Part shown: positions 25,564 to 36,425 of the stretch, piece after piece
How positions within the stretch are numbered: the stretch's first letter is position 1
Layout of the letters: each line of letters begins with the position of its first letter
From: Smittium mucronatum
Lineage: Eukaryota > Kickxellomycota > Harpellomycetes > Harpellales > Legeriomycetaceae
Assembly (NCBI GenBank): GCA_001953115.1
Contig: LSSL01001759.1
Location: 1-41,087, forward strand
Length of the DNA: 41,087 nucleotides
Direction of reading: 5' to 3'
Translations under genes and position numbers: made by a program
The notes under the pieces: model-generated
The model's input: only the letters and a program-made list of their open reading frames with translations
Told to the model about the DNA's origin: nothing
The model's database searches: none

Positions 25564-26460
25564 TGAATATATAGGATCAATTCGTTCCACCAAAATATCT
25601 GAAGTAATTCAGGGTGTCTTTTTTTTTGTCTGAGTACTGTCGGAAGCTTATTCTCTATAACGATTAGATTGGTATAAATACTCGCATCGAAACTTTTGCT
25701 ATGTAGCCAAAGATGAAGTAATGCTAAGTGCACTATTAATAGCTCGCTCATCTCCCTCGCCCAGAAGATACCTTAGGGCAGTTGTTTCTCCTTTAGTCCA
25801 CCTATCTACATTTCTCCTATCACCCTATGTACTGACAAAGCTAATTTTTTATACAGTCACCGCGGTAGGAATAATAGGCTAGAACCATATTGGGAAGTTT
25901 GGACCGGAACTTAAAGAAAGTCCCATTAAATAATATAAAAGATCTTCCATAACTTGTTTACTTGCCAGTTTGATCTATGGATCTAAGTCATCGCATAGCA
26001 CAGTGACTTCAAAAGATATGGGTAAAGAAGTATCAATATCTCTACTTTCTTCCACCTCTCACCATGCGTCAACCTCCGGGGAAACCCTGTAAGAATAAGC
26101 AACGGAATACACTAACTCATTGTTGTGCATAAAATGCCCATAGCACTCTTAATATTTGTTTTCAATAAGCTAAAAAAGCTGATTAATAAAAAATACTAAC
26201 ATTTAATGATACCACCCCACGAAAAAAACGAAAAAATAACGAAAAAAAATAACAAGACCTAGAACTGGCAAAACTACTAATCAATGGTATAAAATAATTT
26301 TATTAAAAAAAAACGAGAAAAACTAGACTAAATATATTAAATATACCAAGAATTTATAAAGTGTCCAAAACTATCATCACTTGTCTTAATACTTTCATAA
26401 AATAAATGGAGCTTAACTTCGCCTACAAGAAAATTTTTGTACCAACGCTTTAGTATAATC
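25564..26460 (-). pseudogene. Decayed spliced ORF, copy B of the dispersed repeat
   Basis: Homologous to 1311-2150, same orientation. On the minus strand an upstream exon (residues VGEVKLHLFYESIK, about 26365-26430) is followed by a probable intron (about 26170-26346, donor GTATAT) at the same place as in copy A. The next exon matches copy A through HNNELV, but a one-base deletion relative to copy A shifts its frame, and several in-frame stops follow. A later segment (62 open codons from 25751 downward, with IYTNLIVIENKLP) corresponds to IYTNL and VIEKKLP in copy A and then runs into the gap. Both copies keep the intron, so they arose by DNA-level duplication rather than by reverse transcription of a spliced message. 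Function unknown. Confidence 0.6.
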
Positions 26461-27600
26461 TTGATTCTACATCTCCTACAAATTTTTTTTGAATGCATAA
26501 AGGCCATAGTATATTTTCAATTGATGCTCATGGCTTCCTCTCTTATATATTCCGGAATATTAGGTGTGACTAATGACTATTTCCCAAGTTGCATCTCTTA
26601 AATACATAAAAAATTCTAGCCCTAGAGCATCTGGTAAAAACGAGATTTCATTTAATTTCATTGAATCGTTTCTCCAAAATAAAATATTCCAAATTTTAGT
26701 TTCATTAAAAAATTCTATATATTTCCACGAGCCATTATTTTAAAAAAAAAAATCTTGAGACATAGCTGCCTCTGTAGTATTGGTAGCCTAGACATAATTT
26801 CTAATGATATAGCTTGTGCTTTCCAGATGAAACTCGCTAGATTTTTTAGAGAATTAATAAAAGAGTCAATAAGACTTCCATCTTTTCTGTGAATACTTCT
26901 CTTATTATGTGGAGTCTTTATAAAAATATATCTGCTTTTGATAATAAAATCGGGGTATTTAATCGATAGTATTAGTATAATATATGACTTAAATAAAATT
27001 TTCAGATAAACCGGTTTTATCAGCTTCATTTTCAGTAATACTGTGTGTCTTATCAACATTTTCTTTGATTCCTAGATTAAAAGATGCTATTATAGTTATT
27101 ATGTTACTTTAATTCCAATTTTTCTCTTTCAGACCATTTTTGAATGAAATAACTTGGTGAATTTGTGTGGAAATGAGCTTAGTCCGAATGGAGAAAAATA
27201 AATAGGTAACTTTGGGAGTTCCAGCATAAAAATATATACTTCTTGCAAAAATAGTGAATTATCATGTGAAGTAAAGCATTTTTCAGACCCATTGAGGACA
27301 TTTAATAGTTTCTCCCGACTATTCTTTACGCTGATTTTATACATTACATCTTGAATTTTATTTTTTCTAGGGTCAGATTCAGGTTCTGTAATTTTATTAA
27401 ATTTTAAAATTACCGTTTATTCATTGGGGTATATAATATATTGGTAAGAAAACCTGAGTCATAGTTTTTCATACCTAAATTTCTTTCTTTGAGAATAAAA
27501 GCAATATATAGTCCGAAATTATCCGATAATACATCCGTATTATGTCTTTTTGTTACTTTTCTGATGATTGGAGAGTAGCAGAGGATTTCCCACAAAGTTT
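26461..27600 (-). pseudogene. Upstream part of the copy B unit: broken protein-like frames, possibly F-box-like
   Basis: The minus strand carries a chain of open segments: 27595-27410, 27344-27129, a short hydrophilic one near 27080-27000 (KENVDKTHSITENEADK), 27059-26715, and one around 26750-26570. The last includes LPDALGLEFFMYL, which resembles an F-box core, then after a frameshift IPEYIREEAMSIN, an in-frame TGA, and a CRRC pair, leading straight into the repeated exon. The F-box reading rests on that single short motif. Frames change several times; some changes could be introns but at least one stop and one frameshift look real. This part is not present beside copy A, which is therefore a shorter copy. 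Confidence 0.4.
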
Positions 27601-28940
27601 TCTACTTTCGCTTCTTTTTTGAAACACTCTTTTTTTTCTCGTATTGAATAGAAATTTTTGACAGTATTTTTTAGAAAATGATAGAATATAGAGAAATATT
27701 TCAGATTTTTTTTTCTCTCAAGGTATTTTTACCACTTCTCTTTTATAATTTTTATATAATTTCTTTCTTTTTTATAATCGAATTCCAGAATTTAATTTCA
27801 AATATTCTTAGAGACTATCTTTTAATGTGAAGTTTTTTTAGTGCTGATAATTATATGCGATAATACCTATTTTATCCAATGAAAATTTTGGCGCACATAT
27901 TTTTATCATAAAAAAACCTTTGATCTAACAAATTATTTTTCAAAAAATAGTCTTTCACTACTATCGGCTGACAGTTGATTTGAGGATAAATCTGATGATG
28001 TATTAATTTTTTTTGGATTATTTAATAATAAAATTTTGATTAATGAATATTTTATACGTTCTAATGAGCGATTTTAAAAAATATTTTTAAATTATGGTTT
28101 TTATAAAGCGGAACTAAAATAATCTGCAATTATTTCCCAATAACCATAAACACCATAGTATTTATAACCTTTAAAAACAGTAGGAACCTTCTTAAATAAT
28201 ATTTATACTTATTTTTCTTAGATAAATTTCGTATATATACCATTCTAGATATAGTGTTATAAACCCAAATATGCAACCCAGTATATCAGCCACTTTCGTC
28301 ATCAAAAAAACGCCATTAACGTTTTTTGAGGTAAAAAATTTCACCGTTTTAAAAATAAAAGCTTTTTTTAATAATGCAAAAGACCATCTGTCTATAAAAT
28401 AGGATGATTCCTTATTATTTTTATAATAATAAAATTATATATTTTATTATAATTATTAAAAGTTCACAAAAAATGATTATTGAGAGTTCCCTTAGTTGTT
28501 TTTGCATTATAAATAATTTTATTGCAAAATTTAGCTATTTAATATTAAAATAACAAAAAAAAATATTCGAATTTAAAGCAGTGTCCTGTATATAATAGTA
28601 GTGTAATTTATTTATTTTTTGATGAATTTTTTTTTTTAGAAGCCTGTGTATTTCTACTTTTTTCAGTTCATTTACAAATACAAAATTAACATTTTTAAGA
28701 CACTTAATATTAAAATCAGAAAATTATTATTTTTTTTGTGGATTTATGGATACATCTTTATGTATTTTGGCGAACTTTTTCTAGATGGCATTTACGTACT
28801 ATTTTAAAGTACTGAATCAACTAGATAATCATCCTTACAATTTTTTTTAGCTTCCATGCACCTATTAACATTTTAATTCCATATTTAAAAATCCGGCAAT
28901 AATTCCCAAAATAATTTAAATTGATACTTTTAAAAAACGA

Positions 28941-28951
28941 GGGGGGGGGGG
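28941..28951. repeat. G11 homopolymer tract
   Basis: Eleven G on the plus strand, so C11 on the minus strand, where it is followed by TCG. It is the only one of the four tracts with this orientation. Confidence 0.95.
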
Positions 28952-30227
28952 TTTGAGTATATATAATTTTAGAAAATTTCTTTGCTGTGATATCAAATCA
29001 AATTAACCACTTTTCAAATGAATTTGAGATCCCTAATTTAATAGAGAAGATCCTTCTTCAAAAGTTAAAAAAGTATTCAGATTATTATTTTTTGAACATT
29101 TCAACCAAGAAGAAAGCTTGATGGGAACTCAAATTTAGTTATCGTTTTTTTACAATCACGTGCAATTCATTTAAAATAGTATTTAATGATATTTTCGCAT
29201 TTTAAGTCGAGAAAAAACCAACAAAAAGTATATGTGATTGGGGTTTGATTGGATAAAAAAAAATTTACGCGCGAAAACGCGATTTAATCCACAAAAATAC
29301 CCACTTATACGTTAAAAGTATACAAAATAAATCGCAAAATTAAACTATAAAGGGGGTTTTCCCATTTTAAAATTCAATACAATTGTGGAAACCAGTTTTA
29401 GAAGAGTTTCCTTCATTTGATGAAACTCTTGATTCGATTTTATTAAAAAAATTCAAGAGACTTATTTTGCACTCATGATTATTAGAATATTATTTTTCAT
29501 TACAAGATTTATTCAAGCTATTTAAAAATAACTGATTTAAACAACTCAAGCGATTTTATTTAATTTCAAAAAAACTATACTTTGAACCATATTTGGAAAA
29601 ACCCTGCTATTGGTATTAATTTGATGTCTAATGGTTTAAAAATGAACAGGATATTCACTAATAGCTGAGATGAAGCATCGTTTTTACATGTTATTAACAT
29701 ATAACCAGATTCAATTTCTTAAATTGGCTGTTTATATATTTTTTAATATGTTAGTGTGAATTAATTCCTCTTTTGAGAACTCAAGAATCGGGATTATATA
29801 AGTAACTCATCATTGGAATAATGTTGAGATATTATTAGGACCAGTATTTTTTCTAGTTTTACTGTATTGGGGTGGAAAAAAAAAATCGCATAAACCTTAT
29901 GGTTTATTCAGCAAAAAAAATTCCGCTCCTGAAAATAATATCCTATATATGCACTTTAAAATTATTATTAACAATAAAAATATATAATTCAAAAAAACAA
30001 GCGAGAATGGAGTACCATAAAATTATGGGCTGATTTATTACATCAATTAAACATAAAATTTTGTGATAAGGTTATTATTATCATTTTCAAAAATCTAGGT
30101 TTACATTTATATATTATTTATAATTTTTACTTTTTTTATTGATGGGAGACGATAATATCAGTAAAAAAAATTCCCACACGAGTTTAATATTTTATAGCAT
30201 AAAGCAGAAAATTCTTTATTATTAGTA

Positions 30228-30251
30228 ATATATATATATATATATATATAT
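30228..30251. repeat. (AT)12 microsatellite
   Basis: Uninterrupted alternating A/T run of about 24 bases. Confidence 0.9.
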
Positions 30252-30706
30252 TATAATATCTAATATCATAACCCAGAAAAAAATAATAGTATAATAAAAA
30301 ATTATCGAAAATGAGAGGCTTTTACCTAATAGCAATTACGAATTACCGAGTCTTGTAAAAAAGAAAAAAGTATATAAATTCTTTAACGATGGTCCCTAAA
30401 TCGAGTTAAATAAAACCGAGATTTAGTAAAGATTTGGCACAAAAAAATAATATATATAACTGAAATAACATCAGAATGCTATAGCTTACAAATCAAGAAT
30501 GTGGGAACATTCATGTGGGTAATATAAGATGTTTAGTATACGGAAATTGGGATTAGGCTTATCAATAATGTATTCTTTCCATTGTGGTAATGTTTTTGCA
30601 GACAATCTTATAAATTTTGAGGGATGATGCTATTGGTTATGAAATAAAGATCGAATTTATTAGAATATTTTTATAATTGTAATCGATATAACATAATATT
30701 ATAAGG

Positions 30707-30730
30707 TATATATATATATATATATATATA
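30707..30730. repeat. (TA)12 microsatellite
   Basis: Uninterrupted alternating T/A run of 24 bases, 0.5 kb from a run of the same length. Confidence 0.9.
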
Positions 30731-31699
30731 AACATCAAGCATTTGGTATAAATGTTGGGTTTTATCAAAAACAAATATATTAGATTGTATAATCATCCAT
30801 AATATAATGATTTTTTTTTGTTTAATTGACCGAATAATGTGCGATTTGATAACAAAAAAATGCGCAATGGAAATTCAAATACGTTTGTTCTTATAATTTT
30901 CCCGGGGTAACCGTTAGCTTTTTGTGGGGGTGAGCTGGAACCATTGTGTCTCACGATTAGACGCCATAAATATGGCTGGTAAATTGTTGCAGATTTTGTT
31001 GTTTTAAAGTGTAGCTGAAACATGATCTGTACAAGCCCGATTCAAGATGAAGCACAAGCCAACAATGTATTTGCGCCTAATAAATAAATAAATAAATAAT
31101 GTTGCCGCAGTGAATTCTTAAAACCAAAGTAGAATAATATTGCACTTTTTTCATTCGATACAAATCCAAAGACAACTTCTGCCTGAAAACTTGCAATACT
31201 GTGTCACTTTTCATACATGTCATTACGGCTCATATATTCAACACCATTACGTGATTTTATTCTTGTATAGAATATATATTCTTTTTCAAAGAGGAATTTC
31301 TTGTGTTTTTGAATCTATTCGTATAACAAATACGTTTTACCCCTTACAATATGCATTAATAATCATCTAAAATTTTTTCTTATCAGATATTTATTAGTTT
31401 TAATTCGAGTTGAAGTTGTAATTTCATTCGATGGTTTTTATTATTGCGTATGCTTTTTAATATTACACTTTCCAATTACTTCGCTTTATTGGGGTTTATG
31501 TAAGTAGCAATGGGTTTATTCAAATTTTTTTTCGTTTCAAAGGTTTATTCGAAAAGGAATATATCATAGCTTTTAAAACTACTGGTTCGTTGAAGATCTA
31601 CTATAGAATAAAGTAATAGAGCAATTGCCATTCAATTCTATTTAAATAGGAAATAAAAGATTAGACATGCACATTTTTGACTGATAATGGTTTTTAATA

Positions 31700-31930
31700 A
31701 ACTCAGCAAATAGAAAAGTGGAACATGAATTAACAGCGACAGCCAGCTATTGGTGGAGAGAAAGGGATTCTTGTGGAACCAATAGTACTAGATCAAAATA
31801 TAGGTTTCTAGAGCAAAAAAGAGGAGCACTATTAGAAAAATGGGGCAGACTCGTGAGCCTTATGATCAGCTCAGGTTTTAATTGCTATTTGCAGCATTGC
31901 CAAAATCACTCCTCACTTATTATCCAATAA
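31700..31930 (+). other. Isolated protein-like fragment, 70 codons
   Basis: A 70-codon frame at 31718-31930 starts with ATG and contains TASYWWRERDSCGTNSTRSK and LLEKWGRLVSLM. Its base composition is clearly richer in G and C than its surroundings, and another frame over the same bases is also open for part of the way (ILVEPIVLDQNIGF). It has no recognised domain and no neighbouring exons that could be joined to it. A remnant of a mobile element or a decayed gene is more likely than a working small gene. Confidence 0.25.
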
Positions 31931-32739
31931 AAATATTGTGTTAAAATAATTTTTTTCAAAAGAGTATTAATAAGCAGTATTTCTCCACTTGTTTGTGTGT
32001 GTGTGACTGAAGTATGCTTTAATTGGCTATCGAGCAAAATAGAACAAATATAAATGTGCGTTAATAGCATAACAGTGACATCAAATGATCTCTTACAGGA
32101 AATGTGATTGTTCTATTTGTGCTTAATGGATTCTAAGAACAAATGCCGGAGCTTTTTAAGGCTAATATTAAAAGTCGAACCCCTTTGAATATTCCCAAAA
32201 TGGACTAATGATGACAATTGACATTTCATTACCTAAATTATTTAAAAGATCATAGATTCCAACAATTAAATAAGGAAAAATATTTCTTTCTTTTTTTCCG
32301 CAGCTTGAAAAAAAAATGAGAATCTATAATATCCCTACTATCTATCTCAAAACGCCTTTATAAGATCAATTTGCTGCTTTCACATTCCTTAAACTCTGAT
32401 ATATAAATTCCTTTTTTTTCTTGGCATCAAGGGTCCCACTTTTTTTTCCTCGGTCCCCACTTTTTTTTCTGTTTTATAATATAGTTTCAGCCGTTCCTGG
32501 GAGTAGTTTATTTGTTTAAAAATCTCAATAAAGTTTTCTTTTTCAAATTCAATCTTTCTATACTCTTATTCTCTAATATAGCAACGTAGCTTCGCATAAT
32601 TCCTGCTGGAACATACCTTTTCTATTTTAATAATTAGCTTTAGAAAAGTTTTCGCTCGAAAAGTTTAAATCCTCGGCCAGATACGTTGGTGAGGAACCAT
32701 ACCCGTAGCCCAGCGATTCCAAGGAGATAAAAATTTATA
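31931..32739. other. Upstream region of the kinase gene
   Basis: No gene seen. It has a TG repeat at about 31994-32005, a TATATAAAT sequence at about 32400 and a short tandem duplication (32432-32468), any of which could lie in the kinase promoter. None of these is proven to be regulatory. Confidence 0.4.
32432..32468 (+). repeat. Imperfect tandem duplication in the kinase upstream region
   Basis: The unit GGTCCCACTTTTTTTT occurs twice, the second time with one extra C, separated by four bases. It lies about 270-310 bases before the kinase start codon. Confidence 0.7.
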
Positions 32740-34191
32740 ATGATTTTCGGAGACAACAATCCTTTAGCTAATAATCAGCAATCCAAATTTTCTGGTATGC
32801 AACTATCCGGCCCTGGTTTAAAGCCTTTTCCGCATCCGATTATAGATCAGAATCCGTTCGCTCAAAATTTAAGTATTTCAAAAACGCCGAACTCTCCGAA
32901 ATCTCTACATAATCTCAAAACCGATTGTGGTAATTGTTTTATTAAGGTTGGGGATAGAGACCTTTCTGCCATTGGGAAAGGGAAGATTTCCAGTGTTTAT
33001 GTTGGAGAGTTAACTGAAGCTACTGATAGTCCAGTATCCAAAATCTATTCTAGTGGCTCTCGTGTAGCTCTGAAGATAATTAATTCCGGTGACGAGGATG
33101 CTTTTGAATCGGCCCTCATCGAAGTATGTATTCTCAACTATCTTTTTAATCTCTCTGATTCTGATGCTTCCAGATTTATTGCCAAATTTCTTGGAATAGC
33201 TGTTGAAATTACTGATAGTGACGAAATTAAAAATATGTCTTCATCAGATTCATCGTGTAGTTTTTTTAGACTAGATATTGGCCATGATGCTATAAGGAAC
33301 ATTTATAACTCAAGACCCTCTACTTGGGCTATTGTCTTAGAGGTTTATGAGAACGGAAATTCTTGGGATTGGCTTGAATCACACCCTGAAAGTATGGGTC
33401 AAGAGCTATTCGATCGGTGGTCCTCCCAGCTGGGACAGACTATTGCTGCTCTTCATAAAATTGGAGTCATACATAATGATATTAAACCACAAAATATTCT
33501 AATAGACTCTAAATTAAACGCCTTTTTATGCGATTTCTCTGCTGCCACTTGCTCCCCATTCCTTATTGATCTCTTCCAGAAACAACACGGATTCAAGATT
33601 TCTGATTTTCTGGCTTACGGTGATATGGCTGGTACCATTGTCTACTCATCCCCTGAAGTACTAACAGATGGATTCAACCCATTCAACCAAGATGGATCCT
33701 TAGACCCTTCAAAAACAGGAAAATCAGACTTATTCTCTTTGGGTGTTACTTTATTCTGTCTCTTCATTTCTGGCCGCCCTCCCTATTTTAGTGTTAGAAG
33801 TAACATGGAATTAATGCTGCTTGCCAAAAAGGGCTCTTTTTACTCTTGGGAGTTGGGAAAGCCATCAATGGTTCTCAGGAGGTCGTCCACGATAACCGAG
33901 CTGAACTCTCCATCAAAATCTCCTCAACCCAACGATTCATTTCACCCAACAGGCTCGATTACTAGAAACCACACTTTGTGCTCTAGAAATCAGAGGCTAG
34001 TGACAAAGCAAACAAATGCTGAGGTCCCTACTCCGAGGAGTGGTATCCCAAGAGTATCCTCTAACATTTCTAGCAATATTGATTTAGATTTCTCATATTT
34101 TGTTAATGGGGAGAGTACTAATAGTCGTACTATATCAACTCTAAAAGACTCTTTGGCTCCTGATTTCAGATCTAGAGCTGATTCTTTTTGA
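32740..34191 (+). CDS. Divergent serine/threonine protein kinase, single exon
   Basis: 483 aa without introns. Kinase landmarks in order: Gly-rich loop GKGKISSV (79-86), VALK with Lys112, a candidate helix-C Glu128, catalytic loop HNDIKPQN (245-252) with Asp247 and Asn252, magnesium-binding DFS instead of DFG (Asp265), SSPE in place of APE (303-306), and DLFSLG (330-335). The residues needed for phosphotransfer are present, so activity is plausible. Two things are odd: the Arg-containing final subdomain (XI) is not recognisable after residue 350, and from about 380 the protein becomes a Ser/Thr/Pro-rich tail, probably disordered. Lys in the +2 position of HNDIKP points to Ser/Thr rather than Tyr specificity. 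The N-terminal 65 residues are low-complexity. ATG at 32740 is the first in frame. No close family could be named. It converges on the farnesyltransferase gene, with 136 bases between them. Confidence 0.85.
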   Translation: MIFGDNNPLANNQQSKFSGMQLSGPGLKPFPHPIIDQNPFAQNLSISKTPNSPKSLHNLKTDCGNCFIKVGDRDLSAIGKGKISSVYVGELTEATDSPVSKIYSSGSRVALKIINSGDEDAFESALIEVCILNYLFNLSDSDASRFIAKFLGIAVEITDSDEIKNMSSSDSSCSFFRLDIGHDAIRNIYNSRPSTWAIVLEVYENGNSWDWLESHPESMGQELFDRWSSQLGQTIAALHKIGVIHNDIKPQNILIDSKLNAFLCDFSAATCSPFLIDLFQKQHGFKISDFLAYGDMAGTIVYSSPEVLTDGFNPFNQDGSLDPSKTGKSDLFSLGVTLFCLFISGRPPYFSVRSNMELMLLAKKGSFYSWELGKPSMVLRRSSTITELNSPSKSPQPNDSFHPTGSITRNHTLCSRNQRLVTKQTNAEVPTPRSGIPRVSSNISSNIDLDFSYFVNGESTNSRTISTLKDSLAPDFRSRADSF

Positions 34192-34259
34192 AATTTCAGA
34201 TTTCTTATTGAATGGTCCTCTTCCGTGTTTATGTTATATTTTTAGACCTTTCTTGTATT

Positions 34260-34274
34260 TTTATTAGTAATAAA
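34260..34274. promoter_or_regulatory. Back-to-back polyadenylation signals
   Basis: AATAAA on the plus strand at 34269-34274 lies 78 bases past the kinase stop. TTTATT at 34260-34265 is AATAAA on the minus strand, 63 bases past the farnesyltransferase stop. Each would serve one of two convergent genes, so their 3' ends probably overlap. In such AT-rich DNA chance occurrence is possible. Confidence 0.4.
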
Positions 34275-34327
34275 ACCAAAGTGTTTGTATTATATTTTCA
34301 ATTAATATCATTTGATTTTGAAAAAAT

Positions 34328-36156
34328 CTATTCAAGTGATATCCAATCCACAAGTTTATCTACAGAAATATTGAAAACGGGGTGGACTGGCCTAACTAAA
34401 TTTTCATTTTCTAAACCAAAGAGTGATTGCCTATTTCTGTCAACCACATATTCTTTTACTTTGGCTAACCTTTTTGTCTTTCTTATTTTTGAATCAACAT
34501 CTTGATTTAGAGATAAACCCTCACCAATATGGTTATCTAACGAAGCACTAGATCTAGTCACATGGTTTTGAGAAACAGAAAGACCAGAAAGGCAATAACT
34601 GGTGTGGTAGTAATCGGGGAACGTCCCCGGTTTATCGCGTAATCCGCCCCCAGCGCTTCTATTGCCTCTATCGCCGGCTTTCAGCGAAGGGTGAGTTTGA
34701 CAACAGAGTATTATATATTTTTGCAGTGCGGTTCTATCGAACAGCAAGTCATTGCTATTATTAGCAGATAGGTGTGGATGAACAATGGAAAATATTGATC
34801 CGATCCAGTAGCTGTAGCAACCATCCACAAGTTTGTTTATTCTGCCGTTAAACCCTCCTTCAAGGGCCATTTGTCTTTTAGTTACATATTCCTAAACGAA
34901 AGAAATTGGGGCTTAATTTTGGTGCCTTGGAGAGAAGCAGGGGTAGAGAGGGGAGGAAGAAAAGAAAAGAGTAAAGGAATTTACCATGAACGCATCCATA
35001 TCTATACAATCAAACCTGTCTAGGATATCAAGGATAGCAATAGCACAGAACGAATAGCTACCATGTGACTCAACTCCAGGGCTGGGTCCAAACCCTCCAT
35101 CGTAGTTTTGGCACCTAACAAAAAGATATTAAGAAAGTAATCAATATCTGGCGCGACAAGTGCAATTGGCGCAGTAATGGGAGGTGCCAGTCAGATCGAT
35201 TTCGAACGGCAACATAAATATATATATATCATACCTGGACACAAATTCAGCCACATTTGAAACCAATTCATCGGTCAAAATGTCCAACAAGAAAGCGATT
35301 GTTAACGCGCAATACGAGCCGCGCAAATCAATTTCCCCATTGAAATGGACGGTAAATGAACCATCCTCCTGTTTCATTTGGGTCAACCAGGTTAGCATAC
35401 TCGGTCTGTCTACAAGAGCAGCTGCCTCAGCCCCGCCCAAAATCACAAGAGAACATATGGCCGCAAAGGACGAAAGAAGATGAGATTGCTCGCCGCATCG
35501 CAGCTGGTCACTTCCAGTAACGTTAGCTCCAGACTGGGAAAAATCTGTTTCAAAGGTGGGGGTGCCCGCAAAGCCCCCTGTTTTGTTTTGCAAGCTGGAT
35601 ATTTTGCGGATAAATTGATCATATTGTTTTTTGGAAATCTCGGAATTCAAAAGGTATGAGGAATTGAGGAGCCATAAGCAAAACCAGGGCTGGCTGGCAT
35701 TTAAGCCTTGGTAGCCCGATGGGAGTTTCTCCATTGCGCTTGCCAAGTACTTGCAATGTTTTTCTGTCTTGAGAAGTCTATAAAAATCGTTGGAAACGGG
35801 ATACACGAAAAAAAAGAGAAAAAAGTTGAGTAAAGTTAGAAGTGAACAACATAAATCTCTAGTAATAGGAAATGAATTCTTGAAGCGTTAGAAAAGTGAT
35901 TTAATAAGAACCTGGTGACTGGAATGGCACCCTCATTCGCAGCTTTTTCATAACTTAGAAGCTCTAATTGAAAAATATCGAGAACTAGATCCTCCGTGTC
36001 AGTCTATTAAAAATCAGAGCTTAGTAAAAATCTCTTTTGAAAAGATTCTGAAAATAATGGAAAGTTTAACAAAAGAGAAAAAAAAACCTGAAGATATGAA
36101 GTCTCTGTATTAACACCGTCGGTATTGTATATATAATCAAATGGAATTTCGTCCAT
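34328..36156 (-). CDS. RAM1: Protein farnesyltransferase beta subunit (RAM1/FNTB)
   Basis: Exons 36088-36156, 35912-36003, 35235-35777, 34985-35114 and 34328-34891 join in frame to 465 aa (human and yeast are about 430-440). With the alpha subunit it transfers a farnesyl group to CaaX proteins such as Ras in the cytosol. The alpha-alpha barrel repeats are visible: LNASQPWFCLWLL, then EDGSFTVHFNGEIDLRGSYC, RCQNYDGGFG and EGGFNGRINKLVDGCYSYW. The zinc ligands are present: Asp301 and Cys303 in VDGCYSYW and His374 in YYHTSYCLSGLS. The ending HPVFNI is also conserved; a hydrophilic stretch between LSGLS and HPVFNI is somewhat longer than usual. Introns are 84-134 nt; two donors are weak (GTTTTT and GTTCTT) but are fixed by conserved protein sequence. 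The FTase-beta rather than GGTase-I-beta assignment rests on the DGCYS and DKPG motifs. Confidence 0.95.
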
Positions 36157-36425
36157 TTTTTGATTTTTTTTTTTAAATAAGGGGTTATAAATTATTAGGA
36201 GATTTGATGAAAAACGAAGCTATATGAGCTTAAATGTACTTAATTGAATTTAGGTTTCTTAAAGATTGAATTGCCATTTGAATTATTTTTTTTAGAATTT
36301 CATACAATAGAAAGATTGATAGTTTCAAAAAAAGGTAATGCATTAATACGAGGAACCAAACCAATCATTGTACATATATAGTTAAAGTATAAAAAAACAA
36401 GCCAATAAAGACTAAGAAACAAAAG

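Larger units (their letters stand above)
27601..31699. other. AT-rich intergenic DNA with microsatellites
   Basis: Mostly low-complexity A/T sequence without a supportable gene. Around 30800-31020 the composition is richer and the minus strand reads a 76-codon frame plus an overlapping stop-broken one (residues DTMVPAHPHKKLTVTPGK), which looks like a decayed fragment but was not recognised. A short TAAA repeat occupies about 31078-31099. Confidence 0.5.

Noticed and set aside
24921..25751. Long frames of over 200 codons crossing the N stretch
   Set aside because: They consist mostly of unknown bases; only the ends are real sequence.
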